64,000 bases of DNA from Acephala macrosclerotiorum. Its lineage: Eukaryota > Ascomycota > Leotiomycetes > Helotiales > Mollisiaceae. Numbering within the stretch: the first letter of the stretch is position 1; each line of letters begins with the position of its first letter. The stretch is from positions 1 to 64,000 of the forward strand of contig MU119282.1 of NCBI GenBank assembly GCA_014904845.1. The letters run 5' to 3'. The notes beneath the pieces are model-generated. The model made no database searches. It was not told the DNA's origin and saw nothing but the letters and a program-made list of their open reading frames with translations. A program made the position numbers and the translations under genes. Shown here piece by piece: positions 1-12,937 of this stretch.

Positions 1-100
1 TAAAATAAATAAAATAAATAAAATAAATAAAATAAATAAAATAAATAAAATAAATAAAATAAATAAAATAAATAAAATAAATAAAATAAATAAAAATAAA
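1..100. repeat. 9-bp AT minisatellite
   Basis: About ten tandem copies of TAAAATAAA open the window and then decay into TA-rich sequence. The array may extend beyond the left edge. Confidence 0.9.
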
Positions 101-195
101 AATATATATATTTTTTTTAATTTAATATTTAATATTTATAAATTTAAAAAAAATAATATTAAAATATAAAAACGTATATTTATAATATAATTATT

Positions 196-936
196 TTATT
201 ATAATCAGTATAAGAAATTGAGTAGTATTCAATAGTAATTCTAGTACTACTCAATTCAATTCAATCAAAATCTTATACTACTCTACTCAACTCAATAGCT
301 AATGAGTAGTATTGAGTAGACTATTGAATAGAATCACGTGAGTTTGAACCGCAATACTTAATTGACTGAATTAGCGAAAGGACTAGAAGAGTAAACTTGA
401 TTAAATAAAGTACTTTACTTATTTAAACTTCGAAAGTTTTGTCGACATCGAAAACCAATAATCACAATAATTAACTCGAAAGATTTAATTAATAATAAAT
501 AGAATAAATAGAATAAATTATTTAAAAATATATTTTTCGAGATATAAAGTTTTTCAAATACTTAAAATAATTTTCGAGAGTTCAAAAACCGAAATATTAT
601 TCGATTTATTAAATAATATATATAATTAAACTTTAAAAATTTGTTTTATATTAAAAAAAAAATGTAATTTTTATTGGTTTTTTTTATTCAAACTATAAAT
701 TGCATTAAATTTTAATATTTACATTAAAAATTTTATTTTTTTATTGAAAATATTTTATTATATAATTTTATATATAACGATCACGTGTTTATTCAATAGT
801 ATTGAGTAGCTACTCACTATTCAATTCAATAGTTTAATCATAGTACTACTACTTTTACTCAATTCAATAGTATTTAATACTATTCAATAATTATTTAAAT
901 AATTGTATATTTTTTTCTTATACTAATTATAATAAA
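196..936. mobile_element. possible TIR element (MITE-like), AT-rich
   Basis: The ends are inverted copies: TTATTATAATCAGTATAAG near 197 matches the reverse complement of the sequence at about 914-935 with one change. The inner ends of the arms also match in inverted sense, with ACTATTGAATA followed by CACGTG near 338 on the left and CACGTG near 784 on the right. Between these, both arms are packed with variants of ATTGAGTAG and ATTCAATAG. The central 430 bp has no ORF. I see no clear target-site duplication in this AT-rich context. A small non-autonomous DNA transposon is the best reading; a chance inverted repeat of simple motifs is the alternative. Confidence 0.45.
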
Positions 937-1732
937 TAAAAATATATTTAAAAAATTTATAATTATTAATTTTATTAAATACGATTATATTTTATTAATT
1001 TATATAATAATAAATTAATAAAATCGTTTAAAATTTAAAATTTAATAATTAATTTTTAATTTATTTATAAATTTTATATAATTCAAATTAATTAATAAAT
1101 TATAATTATAAATGTAATAAAATCGAAATTTTAATATTTTTTTAATAAATTAATTAAATTTAAATAAAATTATTTATTATTAAAAATATTAATTTTTAAA
1201 TCGAATAAATAATTATTAAAATAAATATTAAAATTATTATAAAAAATTTTTTAATTTAATATTCTATTAAATTGTTTAAATTATTATTAAAATCACGAAA
1301 ATAATAATTAAATTTTTTTGCGATTTTGCGATTTTAATAAGGCGATGCACCTCGATTATATAGTTTGCTATATTTGATACAACGGGACTCAGCCGGGACC
1401 GCCTTGTAAACCCCTGGAGGTTCAAGGGGCTGTGCCCACAGGGCTCAGCCTCAACCCGCGAAGAAAACCAAATTTCACTGAGGAACGATCATTTAAGGAT
1501 CTGAACTTCAACTCTGTCAAGGCATAAGGTCTCATTGCTACTCAAGACTGGAAAGATCACATATTTTATCGTCTCAAATACCTACGACTTCCTGGACCGA
1601 TTGTTATCGCGCGAGACAGCCGCACGGGATAAAGACGCTCTTCGGTAGCATCGCTGTTTTGTCGTTAGCTTGGAGCCAGATCAAGCCCTGAGGACAAGCC
1701 TTTTTCGTCATCGTTGTGATAATACATTCTCA
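937..1732. other. AT-rich repeat, then 5' region of the first gene
   Basis: 937-1320 is AT-rich and holds one copy of a repeat seen again at 38.77 kb and, inverted, at 31.62 kb. Composition changes abruptly near 1340. 1340-1732 is GC-balanced and probably holds the promoter and 5' UTR of the next gene. It contains GC-rich hairpin-like words (CCCCTGGAGG...AAGGGG at about 1411-1430). Confidence 0.6.
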
Positions 1733-4700
1733 ATGAAGCCTGACCAAGTCCGGCATCAGTCGGAGAAGCATCTACCACCGATCCCAGCGATGGGCAAGTT
1801 TGCGGACGTATGGGTCTTGCTACTGCCAGAAGCCGAAGAAATGAGGAGAGAGGGGCTGACACCCCAAGAAATCTGTGTTAGACTGGCAGTAATAGGTTTT
1901 GGGAACAGGTTAGTACAACTCAAGCATACATCCAGGGAATCAGACAGAAGCTAATATTGTTTTCGTAGACGCAAATATAACACGGTGAAAGGATGGTACA
2001 AAAGAACGTTCGAAGATTGGCCGGATGACAGGGAGCAATACATGGGGAGCATCCGCATGCACAACGATGTGCTACGTCTACCAGAAATTTCGCCGACCGA
2101 AGAGCCCATGACTCTTGCCCCCATTTGGAACCCTTCTGAACAGAGGGGATTGGATATAGCTACAGAGGATCATGAGACTAGCCACTCGTACTGTGACCCG
2201 CTTAGTGTCGAAATCCGTAGCAAGCTCAAAACAGTCGATGATGAATCCTTGCTTCGTGAGAAGGGCTCGAATCTGGCATCCTCAACGGATGAATACTCGC
2301 CAATACCTACGGACTCGAGAACCATACCGGCAGAAGTACCGGCAACGGATTCAGGCTACGCATCTATAGGAGGGGATAACAGACCGAAAACTTTTAACGA
2401 AGAAGACGATGACGATGTACGCACCATCATGACTGAGCCCTACCATCTTGACATCGAAACCGATCTAAGGGACAAACTTTCTTGCACACTTGCGGATGAA
2501 CTATTTCGTAGTCTTGAAACGGCACTACATCATCAAAACGGTTCCCCGAATACTATTGGAAAAGAGGTGATCCGAGGGCTTCTAAAGGATTTTTCTATCA
2601 AGCTTCGAAGCGTTGCCAAAAATGGAGAAGAACATGATGCTACTGTCTTTGTGAGACAGCAACGCAAGTCAGTTTGTTTCATCTTAGATCATTGGTCTAA
2701 TCGTTAACACATTTGGTAGCCGTATTGCTGCGCTTCTTGACAAGAGTTTTCAGTCCTGTTGGTCCCTCGATCCTGATTGGGAGGACATTGAGAACAACAG
2801 AAGAAGCGAAGAGATCAACTGGAAGGACAGGGTCGCAAACTGGGATACCATTGGGCTAATGAATCAGGTGATGTGGCTGCAGCCGAGGATGTCGTGGACA
2901 TAATAGAGGAAGAAGAAGATTACAGTATCTCCCACCTCTCTAAAGCCAGGGATTTCTTGTTGGAAAGCAGAGCATACCAGGAATTGGTCGAAAGATTGCG
3001 AGCAGAAATTATTTTGACCGAAAGAGATGGTTTGATTATAGACGACATCAGAGGTACCATCTTGGATGCGCTGAAAGACTATCCAAAGGAGAATGGATAT
3101 AAGGTTTCGAATCATAAAGTCTGGTTTTGTTTGGAATGGAGTCCTGTGGAATTTCTCCAACGACAGTTTCCCGGGGGCTCAATCCCAAGGATTGGTGATA
3201 TTTTGGTGTTCACTGGTTCAGAAGTCGATGCTCAAGGTTCAACCTGCGAGCAGTACATACGACAAACCTGGGGCTCGATTGGAATTGAAGTGCTACATGG
3301 GCTAGAAATCGGCATTGGCAAAGCGCAACCAGTGGAGAGCTATAAAAGTAAGTCATTTCCCCTCTTTTCGTAGTACTTTCAGTCATCAAAATATGACCAA
3401 GGCACTGATCAGAACAGGCTGGCTTGCCGATGGTTCTTGTTTGCAGATCACCTTTACCCCTATCAATGTCCGCATTCTTGCTTCTGGCTCTGAGCCCAGA
3501 ATAGCCGACATAGGAGAAATATTGGCGTGGATCGGAGCCGCCCTTCGTGAATCCCCTCACCCAGATATGATGGCTATCTTAACACCTCGTATAACCCGGA
3601 AATTAAACTCTTGTCCTACCTTTATTCTTGATGCAGCTGTCGATGTCCTCACTTCTGGCAGGAAAGATGGAAACCTGAATGGAACTTGTTGGCATTACAT
3701 GATCAGAAACCCTGTCGTCGTGAAAGGCTTTCCGATTCTGAGAAGGGAAAACGAGGAAAGAGGGCTAGAAATGCCACTTCAGCTTATGGCTAAGCTTGGA
3801 AACGCCGAGAGAGCTACTGTTTTCCACGGAGGTCTGGTTATCAAAGGACATTCAACCATGTTTGTACCAACGAGAAGCGTGAAACAATCAGTGGTCTGGC
3901 ATTTCCTATTTCGTGAGGATGAGACGCGCATTCCATATTTAGAAGCCAGCAAGCTTTGCAATGGTCGACTCTCCACAGAAGAGTTCGATGCTTCCCATCT
4001 AGAGATCTCCAGGAATTTTGTTGGGTGGTCCTCGTCGGTTCATGTACAAACCGGTAAGTTTTCATATTCGCCTTGTAAGTATATTGACTGAACCATCTGG
4101 GAACAGGGACTAGCAGCAGCGACATCAACTACGAAGGCATCAAATGGACTGGGTCCAATTACGCTTCGGCAGGATGCGCTTTTGAAAAAGTCTCGATATC
4201 CGCTGGCAAGATAATCAATGCAGGTGTCACGTTTGCCCGTGGGATCAAAGACACTCCTCTGTATCTAAAGCGCGCGATGGCCTACGAGCAAGAGATCCAT
4301 GATGCCGGCAATATGTACGTGGTTCTGTATGATATGGGAGACAGACGCGCCTGGCTTTTGGATGGAGCCTCCGCTTTACTTCATCTTACCTGCACTCAGC
4401 TGTCAACAGTATGGTCCCGCAAAAGCAGTCTGTTCCAGCTAGAGAATTTTCACTTCGCCCATTCGAGCAATGGCCCTTCTGCGGCAGCCTCTGCTTTACT
4501 GGACTCCCACAATAGGAAGCTACCGATCTTTGAAGAGGTCGAAACGTGGAAAGAAGTCACTACCACATCTGGAAATGCAGCAATAACGTCCGAGCAAGTG
4601 AGAAAGGAAGAGCACAAAGAGAAAACAACACAGTGGTGCTATCAGGACCTAGTGCGCCAGACATATCATCTCTTAGAACTCATGCACGACTATCAGGTCA

Positions 4701-5779
4701 AACTCCTGACCTCATCCGTTACCAATTTACGTTTCACGGACCGGGATAAACTTGAAGGATTCGCTTTCATGGATATAGTTGACGGTCCTAGTGCTATCCT
4801 ACCCAGAGTAGCCCACCTGAAGCCCAGCGGGAAAGGCTGGGTTGACTTCACTAGAAGTATATGCGCAATAACTCTTATGGCCAGGGGATTCAGGGAACTC
4901 ATCAAGTCAGCCAGTAACTCTAATACGCTCTGTCGTCAATGGCAAAGTGTTCCGATCGGGAAAGACTACTTGGTTGCTTGTGTTTCTACATTGAGCAAAA
5001 TCTGTGAACGACAAGGCGACCCTGATGTCAAGCCTCTGGAGCTTGCCAGAGGCATCTTTTGGCATCAGGCTCATTTGATGTTCGAGTCCTGTAGATGCAA
5101 AGGGAGAAATTTAGACTCCATGTGCGATCGAGTACAAGTACTTTTACCGCCATCCCTTGGTCAGAAAAGACACCCAAAACCATTTGGTGAGATGAATGGG
5201 GCAGTTATTTTTGGGAGGAGCAAGAGATATACCTGGAGCTGGCCGAAACGCGGGAATCCCACCGAGGGAGACTTCAATGACGAAGAAGCTGTAGGTGATG
5301 ATGAGGACATGATGGCTCACGACAGCGGTATTGGAACTAGCATTCAATCAAGCTCAAACTCTGGGACCGAAGGAGATGGGGCAGAAAGTCAATCGGCAAA
5401 TGATTCGTCAAACACGACGCCGTTGATCCACATGCAAGACTCTTCACCTGCCATTATGTCAGGAGCCCTTGCACAAAAATACCAGCAAGAAATTTCCGAG
5501 TCTCAAAGTCAGACTGGAGACACAGATCCATCAGATATGTTGACAGTCCCATCCCCGAGTCCGCCTTGCACAAGAGCCATGCTTGGATCTGACTTCCCGA
5601 GACGGGCACTGGACATGCGGCCATGCCAAGATACAGCAGCACCATCTTTGGCTGCAGGTAATCAAGAACAGCCACGAGGGTTGAAGCGAGCATTTGAGAA
5701 AATGAGTGGGATAGCTTTGTCAAAGCCTTCATCAAGCAAACGAGCACCGGGAAACGACAAAGCCTCAGAGTTGTCCTGA
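1733..5779 (+). CDS. large fungus-specific protein of unknown function, one apparent frameshift
   Basis: Five exons fit one product of about 1,270 residues: 1733-1908, 1969-2667, 2720-3347, 3418-4053 and 4107-5779. Introns are 52-70 bp with GT...AG ends, and phases agree at every junction. From memory, the product belongs to a family expanded in filamentous ascomycetes and without an assigned function. Family landmarks are a disordered acidic N-terminal third with TDSGYASIG, then CEQYIRQTW, ILAWIGAALR, CWHYMIRNPVVVKGFPILRR and VIKGHSTMFVPTR-like blocks. These are followed by GCAFEKVSISAGK, RAWLLDGASALLHL, GKGWVDFTRSI and a late NGAVIFGRSKRYTW, then a disordered tail. No signal peptide or membrane segment is evident. 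The reading frame breaks once inside exon 3, near the GGG at 2853-2855: the preceding frame ends shortly after, and the following conserved frame fits if one base is missing. It could be a true mutation or a sequence error. The start is the first ATG in the open frame; the frame is open further upstream without ATG. Confidence 0.8.
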
Positions 5780-6106
5780 ACGTATGCGACTTTTCTTCTG
5801 TTACGGACGAAGTGTGACGAGATACTATCATGAGAGCCTGATTTGGTATTTGTATGCACAAGAGAGGCTGGCTGCAAGGGCTTTGCAACACTGGGATCTC
5901 CCACCCCGGTGTTCCCACCTCACCTCGGGATAGCCCACGAAGTGTATCGGCATCAAAGCAATCGCGACGAACCAGAAGAAAAACTGGAGATGAGACAACA
6001 AATTTCCTCATATAAATTATAGAAAGTTGGAAGGTTTTCATACTAAAGCATGCCTTGTTCTAGTTATCCTAGATCTATTGAAGACCTAAGATCATTGTTC
6101 AATCAA
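5780..6106. other. 3' flank, no gene seen
   Basis: GC-balanced sequence between two convergent coding remnants; it probably contains the 3' UTR of the preceding gene. I see no supported ORF or structured element. Confidence 0.5.
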
Positions 6107-6574
6107 TCATCGAATCCTGGTCATTCTGTGTAGACCATCAAGCGCAATATGGTGCTTGTCCAGGATGCCTACTCCAATTCTCTCGTAGACTTCCTCGTCG
6201 ACGTTGGCCATGCGATGGACCAATAAGACAAAATGCGCTTGTCCTTCATGTGGGGAACTTTTCTTGCTTCTTCCAACGATAATGCACTGGAGAGGTTGAC
6301 TCAAGGTGCGAGACGGCTCGTCCAAGATCACTTGTCCACCGGGTGTAGTAGTAAGTCCTTGAAGGTCAACTCCGAGAGTCATCAGACTTATCCTCGAGGC
6401 CCTCTTCGAGAAAGCGTGATGTCTACATTGCAAACCATTCCCGTTCGAGACATCAGCCCTACATCTACAGTTCCCGTCCTTGCATACCTCGAGATCTCTA
6501 TCGGCTCGCATTAGGCAGAAGCCAGTTGTTCCTTTCTTGAAACCTTTGGCTATAAAGCAATAGTGGCCGCCCAA
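6107..6574 (-). pseudogene. fragment resembling the C-terminal part of a HET-domain protein
   Basis: A 155-codon open frame on the minus strand ends with a stop near 6107. Its last 90 residues resemble the region after the HET domain in fungal heterokaryon-incompatibility proteins: a CIIVGRSKK strand, then HFVLLVHR, then VYERIGVGIL. The upstream part, which should carry the HET domain itself, is absent because the reading frame runs into mutated AT-rich DNA at about 6590. A relic of a larger gene cut by the transposon block is the likely meaning. The family assignment is from memory of the motif pattern only, and the first 60 residues of the frame may not be coding. Confidence 0.38.
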
Positions 6575-6589
6575 CGTAAAACTCGTTTA

Positions 6590-7997
6590 AGCCGCATGCC
6601 GCCATAAAAAAATTGCAAACGTAGTATACACTTGCAAAGCTATATAACTCATTTGCTTCTTTCTAAACCAACTATTACCCTTAGACTAAAATTAAGAAAA
6701 CTAAAAAATAGTACGTACGATGCAACCTAAGTTATAATATTACTTATAAAATTAATATTACGACAATATTAAATAGTTTTAAATAATCGTTAATAAGTAA
6801 ACAAATATCGCGTTTTTTTTTTAAATTGTAAATTAAATTAAATTTTACGTTATTTAATAAAAATAAAAAATATATTAATTATATAATTTTAAAAAAAATT
6901 ATTAATAATCGATTTATTTTATATTTATTATAATTTAATACGTATTATTTATTTCGTTTTATAATATTAATATAATATAAAAAATTTAATTATTTATAAT
7001 AAATAAAAAAATTTTATATATTGAAAAATATATAATTAATAATATATATTAATTAAAAAAATATTAAAATGTTAATTATATTACGTTTTAAATATTAATT
7101 TAAATTATTATATAAATTAATAAAATATAATCGTATATAATAAAAATAATTTATTAATTTTTATTATTTTATAATTAAATTAATATTATATTAATAATAT
7201 ATTTATAATAAAAAATAATTTAAATATAAAAATTATATTGAATTTATTAATCTTTTTTAAATATATATATTTAATATAAAAAAAATATAAAAAAAATTAT
7301 ATTAATTATTAATTATTTATTCGATTTAAAAATTAATATTAATTTTTATTAAATTACGTATAATTTACGTAATACGAATTATTTTAATTATAAATAAAAA
7401 ATATTAAATTTAATTTAAAAAATTAATTATTAAATATAAAAATCGTCGCGTATTATTTTAATAAAAATTAAAATAATCGAAAAATATTTTAAAGTTTTTC
7501 TTAGTATATTATAATTATTATTATACGAAATTTAAATATAATATTATCGTAAAATATAAAATATATTTCAAAAAATCGATTTAAAATAAAAAATACTTTT
7601 TAATATACGAATTATCGTACGAAAAAATAAATATAAAAATTAATTTTAATTTAAAATATTTATTTATTATATATTTTTTTAAAAATACGAAATATAAAAA
7701 TAAACGATTTATTATAAATAAATTTTTTTTTTATTTAATTTAAATAATATTAATATTATAATTAAATAATTAAAAAAAATTAATTTTTATTAATATTTTT
7801 TTAATAAAAAACGATTTAAAATCGCGAGTATAAAATATTAAATAATTTAAAATAATTAAATTATAAAATTAAATATATTAAAAAAAAATTAAATAAATAA
7901 TTTTTAAAAAAAATCGATAATACGAATATTATAAATTAAATTAATAAAAAAAATAAAAATAAAATATAAATTAATAATATTTTATATTATTTATTAA
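6590..7997. other. RIP-mutated AT-rich DNA, no gene
   Basis: Over 85% A+T by eye, with most surviving cytosines in CG dinucleotides. A stretch near 7120-7175 matches the inverted form of the repeat at 960-1215. No coding potential. Confidence 0.8.
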
Positions 7998-8203
7998 TGT
8001 AAATACAATAATAGTTTAGTAGTCACGTGCGACACTAGTCCTAAACGGACTAGCGCCGTCTCGCTAAAATTGAGATTATATTTTTTCAATTTTTGTACGC
8101 TTTTTTAAATAATTAATTACAATTTAATAAATACAATTAAAATTATTTTATATTTTCGTTTTTAATTTATTATTAATAATAAATATTTCTAGTAATATTA
8201 ATA
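7998..8203 (+). repeat. 5' LTR of outer element, partly unmutated
   Basis: 206 bp. The first part (8027-8078) is GC-balanced and includes a perfect 7-bp hairpin (CTAGTCC, loop TAAAC, GGACTAG). Aligns end to end with 31093-31298. Confidence 0.85.
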
Positions 8204-8984
8204 TTGATTAGTAATTGTTTTTCAATTACGAAATAATAAATTTTTTATTTAAAAAAAATTATTTCAAAAGATCGTTATACTTTGAAAAATGTACTAAAAA
8301 AAATTTATTTTACGTTTTTAAATATTATCGAATTACAAAATTTATTTTTTGCGAAAATAAAATTTTAATATCGCTCAAAATTTTAAAAACTCGATCAAAC
8401 AATTAATTGAATTACTATATTTATTATTTGATTCAAATTTGCATTTATTACGTAAAACAATTAAATTTATAAAAAACTCGATTAATTAATTAATTAAATT
8501 ATTATATTTATTGTTTAATTAAAATATTATTAAAAATTTATTTATTTTTATTTCGATAAATATAATAATAATATTTCAATATTTTAATTTTTTTATATTA
8601 TTACGAATTTTAATTTTTTTTAATTCGAATTAAATAAAATTTAAACGATAAAATATTATTCGAAATAAAATCGAAATACGATTATAATAAAATAAAATAA
8701 AAAAAATCATTCGATTTTATATTAAAAAATCTCGACAAAAAACAAATCAATAAATTTATTTTGTATATAATAAAATTCTACAAAAAAAAATTGTATTAAC
8801 GATATATTATAAAATTACTTTCGAGAAAACTTTATAAAATATACAAAAAAAATATTATTTTTAACAAATATAAAATTTGTTAAAAATTTACGAAATTATT
8901 TTTATAATAACGAAATTTTTATAATTATAAATAAATAATTAATCGTTGAAAAACTCGAAAAATTTATTAAAAAAAACAAATATT

Positions 8985-9052
8985 AAAAAAAAAAAAAAAA
9001 TTAAAAAAAAAAAAAAAAAATAAAAAAAAAAAAAAAAAAAAAAAAAATTCAA
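8985..9052. repeat. poly(A)-rich tract
   Basis: Runs of 14 to 22 A broken by single T or TT, inside the 5' interior of the outer element. Confidence 0.85.
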
Positions 9053-9683
9053 ATAAAATTTTTTTTTAAATTCAATTTAAAATATAATTTAAAATACGTT
9101 CAATTTATATTATTTCAATATTTATTATTTAAATATTTATTATTTTCGATTTTATTATTTTCGATTTTATTATTTTAAAATATATAATTATTTAAATATT
9201 TTTTCAAAATCAATATAAAATTTTTAATTTCGATTAATTATTTTATTTTATATATTTTTAATCGAATACGAATATTATTTTTAATAATAATTTTTATTAT
9301 CAATTATTCGATATATTTTAATAATTAAATCAATCGAATATATTTATTAAATTAATTACAAATTTAATAAAAATTTATAATAATAATAAAAAATACGAAA
9401 AAAAATTATATGATATTATTAAAATTAAATTTCGAATTTTTTACGATTATTATCGTAAAATTAATATATTTAAAAATCAATATATCGAAATTTTTTTTGT
9501 AATATTTAAAAAATAAATTAATTTATTTTATTACGAGAAATTTATTGAGTAAAATTATAAGTTTACGTTTATAATAATTTTAATTAAAATATATTTCGAA
9601 ATTAAAAAAAATCGATAATTATATATATTTTTATAGAAAAATATTACATTTTTACGAATTATTTTAAAAAATTTATCGAAAAT

Positions 9684-9912
9684 TATCGATTCAATTATGT
9701 AATCGCTTAAACGATCGATTAAATGATTTTAGTTATAATTTTTATTGTTTTTAGTAATAATTGTTCTAATGTTCATTTTTTAATTTTATATTTACTTTGT
9801 TTAATTATATAGATAAAGAGATGTTTTTTCTGAGAAAAAGTAAATAGAATTGAATTATTGATATTAAATTAAAATCTTAGTATTTCGTGATTTGTTTTTG
9901 AACGTTTTAATA
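9684..9912 (+). repeat. LTR, copy 1 (5' LTR of copia element 1)
   Basis: 229 bp, starting TATCGATTCAAT and ending GTTTTAATA. Four further copies lie at 12709, 18802, 20614 and 26831. TA at both ends is consistent with TG...CA after transition mutation. Confidence 0.85.
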
Positions 9913-12708
9913 CTAATTAGTAATTGAATTCGTTCGATCACAGAATAGTAAAATTATTTACGAAGAGATAGTAATTGAATAAAATTGATCGAATAAAAAA
10001 ATTCAAATTGTACGCAATTTATTGATTCAATTGAACGTAAAAAAAAATAGTTTTTATTTGTATTAAAAAAGACTATTAAATCTTTAAAAAATATTGCGAT
10101 TCTATATTTACTTTGTTTTTTTCGATTTGAAATTAATTGATTTTTTATTTTACGTTTTATCGCGTATTAATAATAAGTATTTTATTATAATTTATTAAAT
10201 AATACTAAAAATAATTTTTACGAATTCAATACGAAAACTCGTCGAATTAATATATTTATTAAATATAATACGATTCGATAAAATGCTTTTTAAAAATACA
10301 ATTACATTTTCTCAAAATATGATTTTAATTAAAAAAAAACTTTTTTATTACTTTTTTTATTTTTCGATTTAATATAATATATATTAAAATAAATACAAAG
10401 TTTTAAAACGAAAAATAATTGAAACTATAAATTATAAATAAAATATAAAAAAATATTTTTAAAATAAAAAAAAAAAATGTTTAAAAAAAAAATAAATAGA
10501 AATACGAAAAAAAAACTACGTAAAATTTTGTAAATAAACGAAATATAAATATCGAAAAAACGATTTATTAAAGTTTTAAAAATATTAATAAATATTGCAA
10601 ATAAAAAAAAACAATTAAAATAATCGTATAAAGAAATTATAAAAATAAATTTAACAAAAAAATTCAATTTATAAAAAAATACAATTGATTTAAAAATAAA
10701 ACAAATTTGAAAATTAACGTTTTTTATTATTTTTATCGAGAAAATTAAAAAAATAATATTAATATTTTCGAATTTTTTTTTTCAATTATTAAAATTTATT
10801 ATAAGATTTTTTATAAAACAAACGATATTATTCGAACGTATAATACTTTAAAAACAATTCTAAAAATATAATAAAATATTATTATTAAATTTGTTGTCAA
10901 AAAACGAAAACTCGAAATAAAATTTGTCGTTTTTATTATTATTAAAAATTGAAAAATTATTAAAGGATTTTAATTGATTAATATACAATTTCAATCGCGA
11001 AAATCAAATAATATTTAATTTCGATAAAGAATTAATTATTTTTATAAAAATTTATAATAATAAATTTAAATATTACGAAAAAAAAAATTTATTAAATATA
11101 TTTATACGAGTATTCGAAAATTTATATTCGAAAGTAAACGTTAAATTTAAGAATTATTATAACGCGTTTTCGATTATATTTATCGATGAAATTAGTGAAT
11201 TCTATTATTAGAAATTTATTAAGAAAAGTTTGTTTTTCGATAAAATAATTAAAATTGTAAAATCGAATTTCGAGATTGAAAAACGTTGAAATAAAATATT
11301 TAATTAGTAAAATACGATTATATTCGTATTAATTCGAGTGTAAAATTCAAATAAAACGATTTTCGAATACTTTGAAATATTATACCAAGAATTGATTTAA
11401 AAACAATTTAATTTATACTCGAATATGCGAATAGAAATCATTATACAAAACAAGTTTTATTACGTTTATCGAAATGTATTAAAGTATTATTAAATGCTTT
11501 TTCGATTTTTATTAAATTTTCAAACGATATACGAAAACGTTTGTAATGCGATTTTATTTCAAACGAAAATAGAAATAGTTTTTAAAATTTTTATAGTCGA
11601 AAAAAGAAAAGTCTATTGAAATATAATCGAATTATATTTTGCAAATTGTAAATATTATAATAAAAGTATTCGATATAATAATCGAATTAATTATAAGAAA
11701 TCGATAATATATTAAAACGAGAAAAAATATTTCGTTTATAAGAATTCGAATTGTTGAAATATTTATTATACGTTAAAAGAAAGAAAAAAAGCGTACGACG
11801 ACTTTAAAAAATCGAGATCGTTTAATAAAAACAAAATAATTTAATTTGTGATTAAATTCGAAGAATTAGATTTTAATATCGTTGAAAAATACGAATAATT
11901 CATCGTTGAACTTATTAAAAAAAGAAATTTACATAGAAACGATATTACGCGATCGATTAATTATTTTATAATATTTTATAGTACGATTAATAGATTTAAA
12001 ATTATCGAATTACTCGATTGTTAATCAATTTATTATACGATATCGAATATCGCAATATAATCGAAATCACTTTCGATGTTTATTAATACAAAGACGTATT
12101 TGATAAATCGCTACGTATTAAACGTTTTTATAAATATTATAATCGATATTGGTGTCGTTCAATGATCGATTGTCGACGAAAATTAGTATTTGATTTTTCA
12201 ATGGATTTAGAATATTAAATTGGACGAATTTAAAATTAGAAAAATAGTAATCAAATTTGAAATCGATGAAATTTTATTTTTTAAAATTATTGATGTCGAT
12301 ACGCTAATTGGACGTATTACGTTTTACGTGGTTTTAATAAACGTATTTTTTTTATTGTATTTTCAAAATATAAATAAATTACGAATTAAATTCGATAATT
12401 TTAATAATGTGTTTATTCGAGATAAACGATGTACGTTTATTATTAGAGTGTTTAAATATTTTTAAATATTATTTAATTTACTCGAAAATTTGATTTATAG
12501 TAATTGTAAAATTTCTATAGTAAAAATCGATTTTATTATTTACTATTTAATTAAAACGAAATTCAAACGATTGTATAAACGTTTCGAATATTTATCGATT
12601 GTTAGATTCGTGCGAATATTAAAACGTAAAAAATATTTTACGAATTTTAAAAAAATTAAAAAAATGACGAGATTTTACTAATAATATTAAATAAATAATA
12701 AATTTTTT

Positions 12709-12937
12709 TATCGATTTAATTATGTGATCGTTTAAACGATTGATTAAATGATTTTAATTATAATTTTTATTGCTTTTGGTAATAATTGTTTTAGTATTTA
12801 CTTTTTAATCTTTCGTCCATTTTATTTAATTATATAAATAAAAAAATGTTTTTTTTAAAAAAAAGTAAACAAAATTGAATTATTAATATCAAATTAAGAT
12901 TTTAATATTTCGTAATTTGTTTTTAAACGTTTTAATA
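12709..12937 (+). repeat. LTR, copy 2 (5' LTR of copia element 2)
   Basis: 229 bp, aligned to the other four copies over its whole length. Confidence 0.85.

Noticed and set aside
1..100. Telomere or subtelomere at the left edge
   Set aside because: No TTAGGG or CCCTAA repeats; only a 9-bp AT satellite.
1670..1732. Upstream extension of the first gene from a TTG codon
   Set aside because: TTG is not a normal eukaryotic start; ATG at 1733 is in frame and in acceptable context.
2831..2867. A 36-bp intron (GTCGCA...AATCAG) that might explain the frame break in the first gene
   Set aside because: It is too short for this genome, has a poor donor, and the resulting phase does not match the downstream frame.
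5454..6041. 195-codon minus-strand frame
   Set aside because: It lies antisense to the disordered 3' end of the large first gene, whose frame has clear family motifs.
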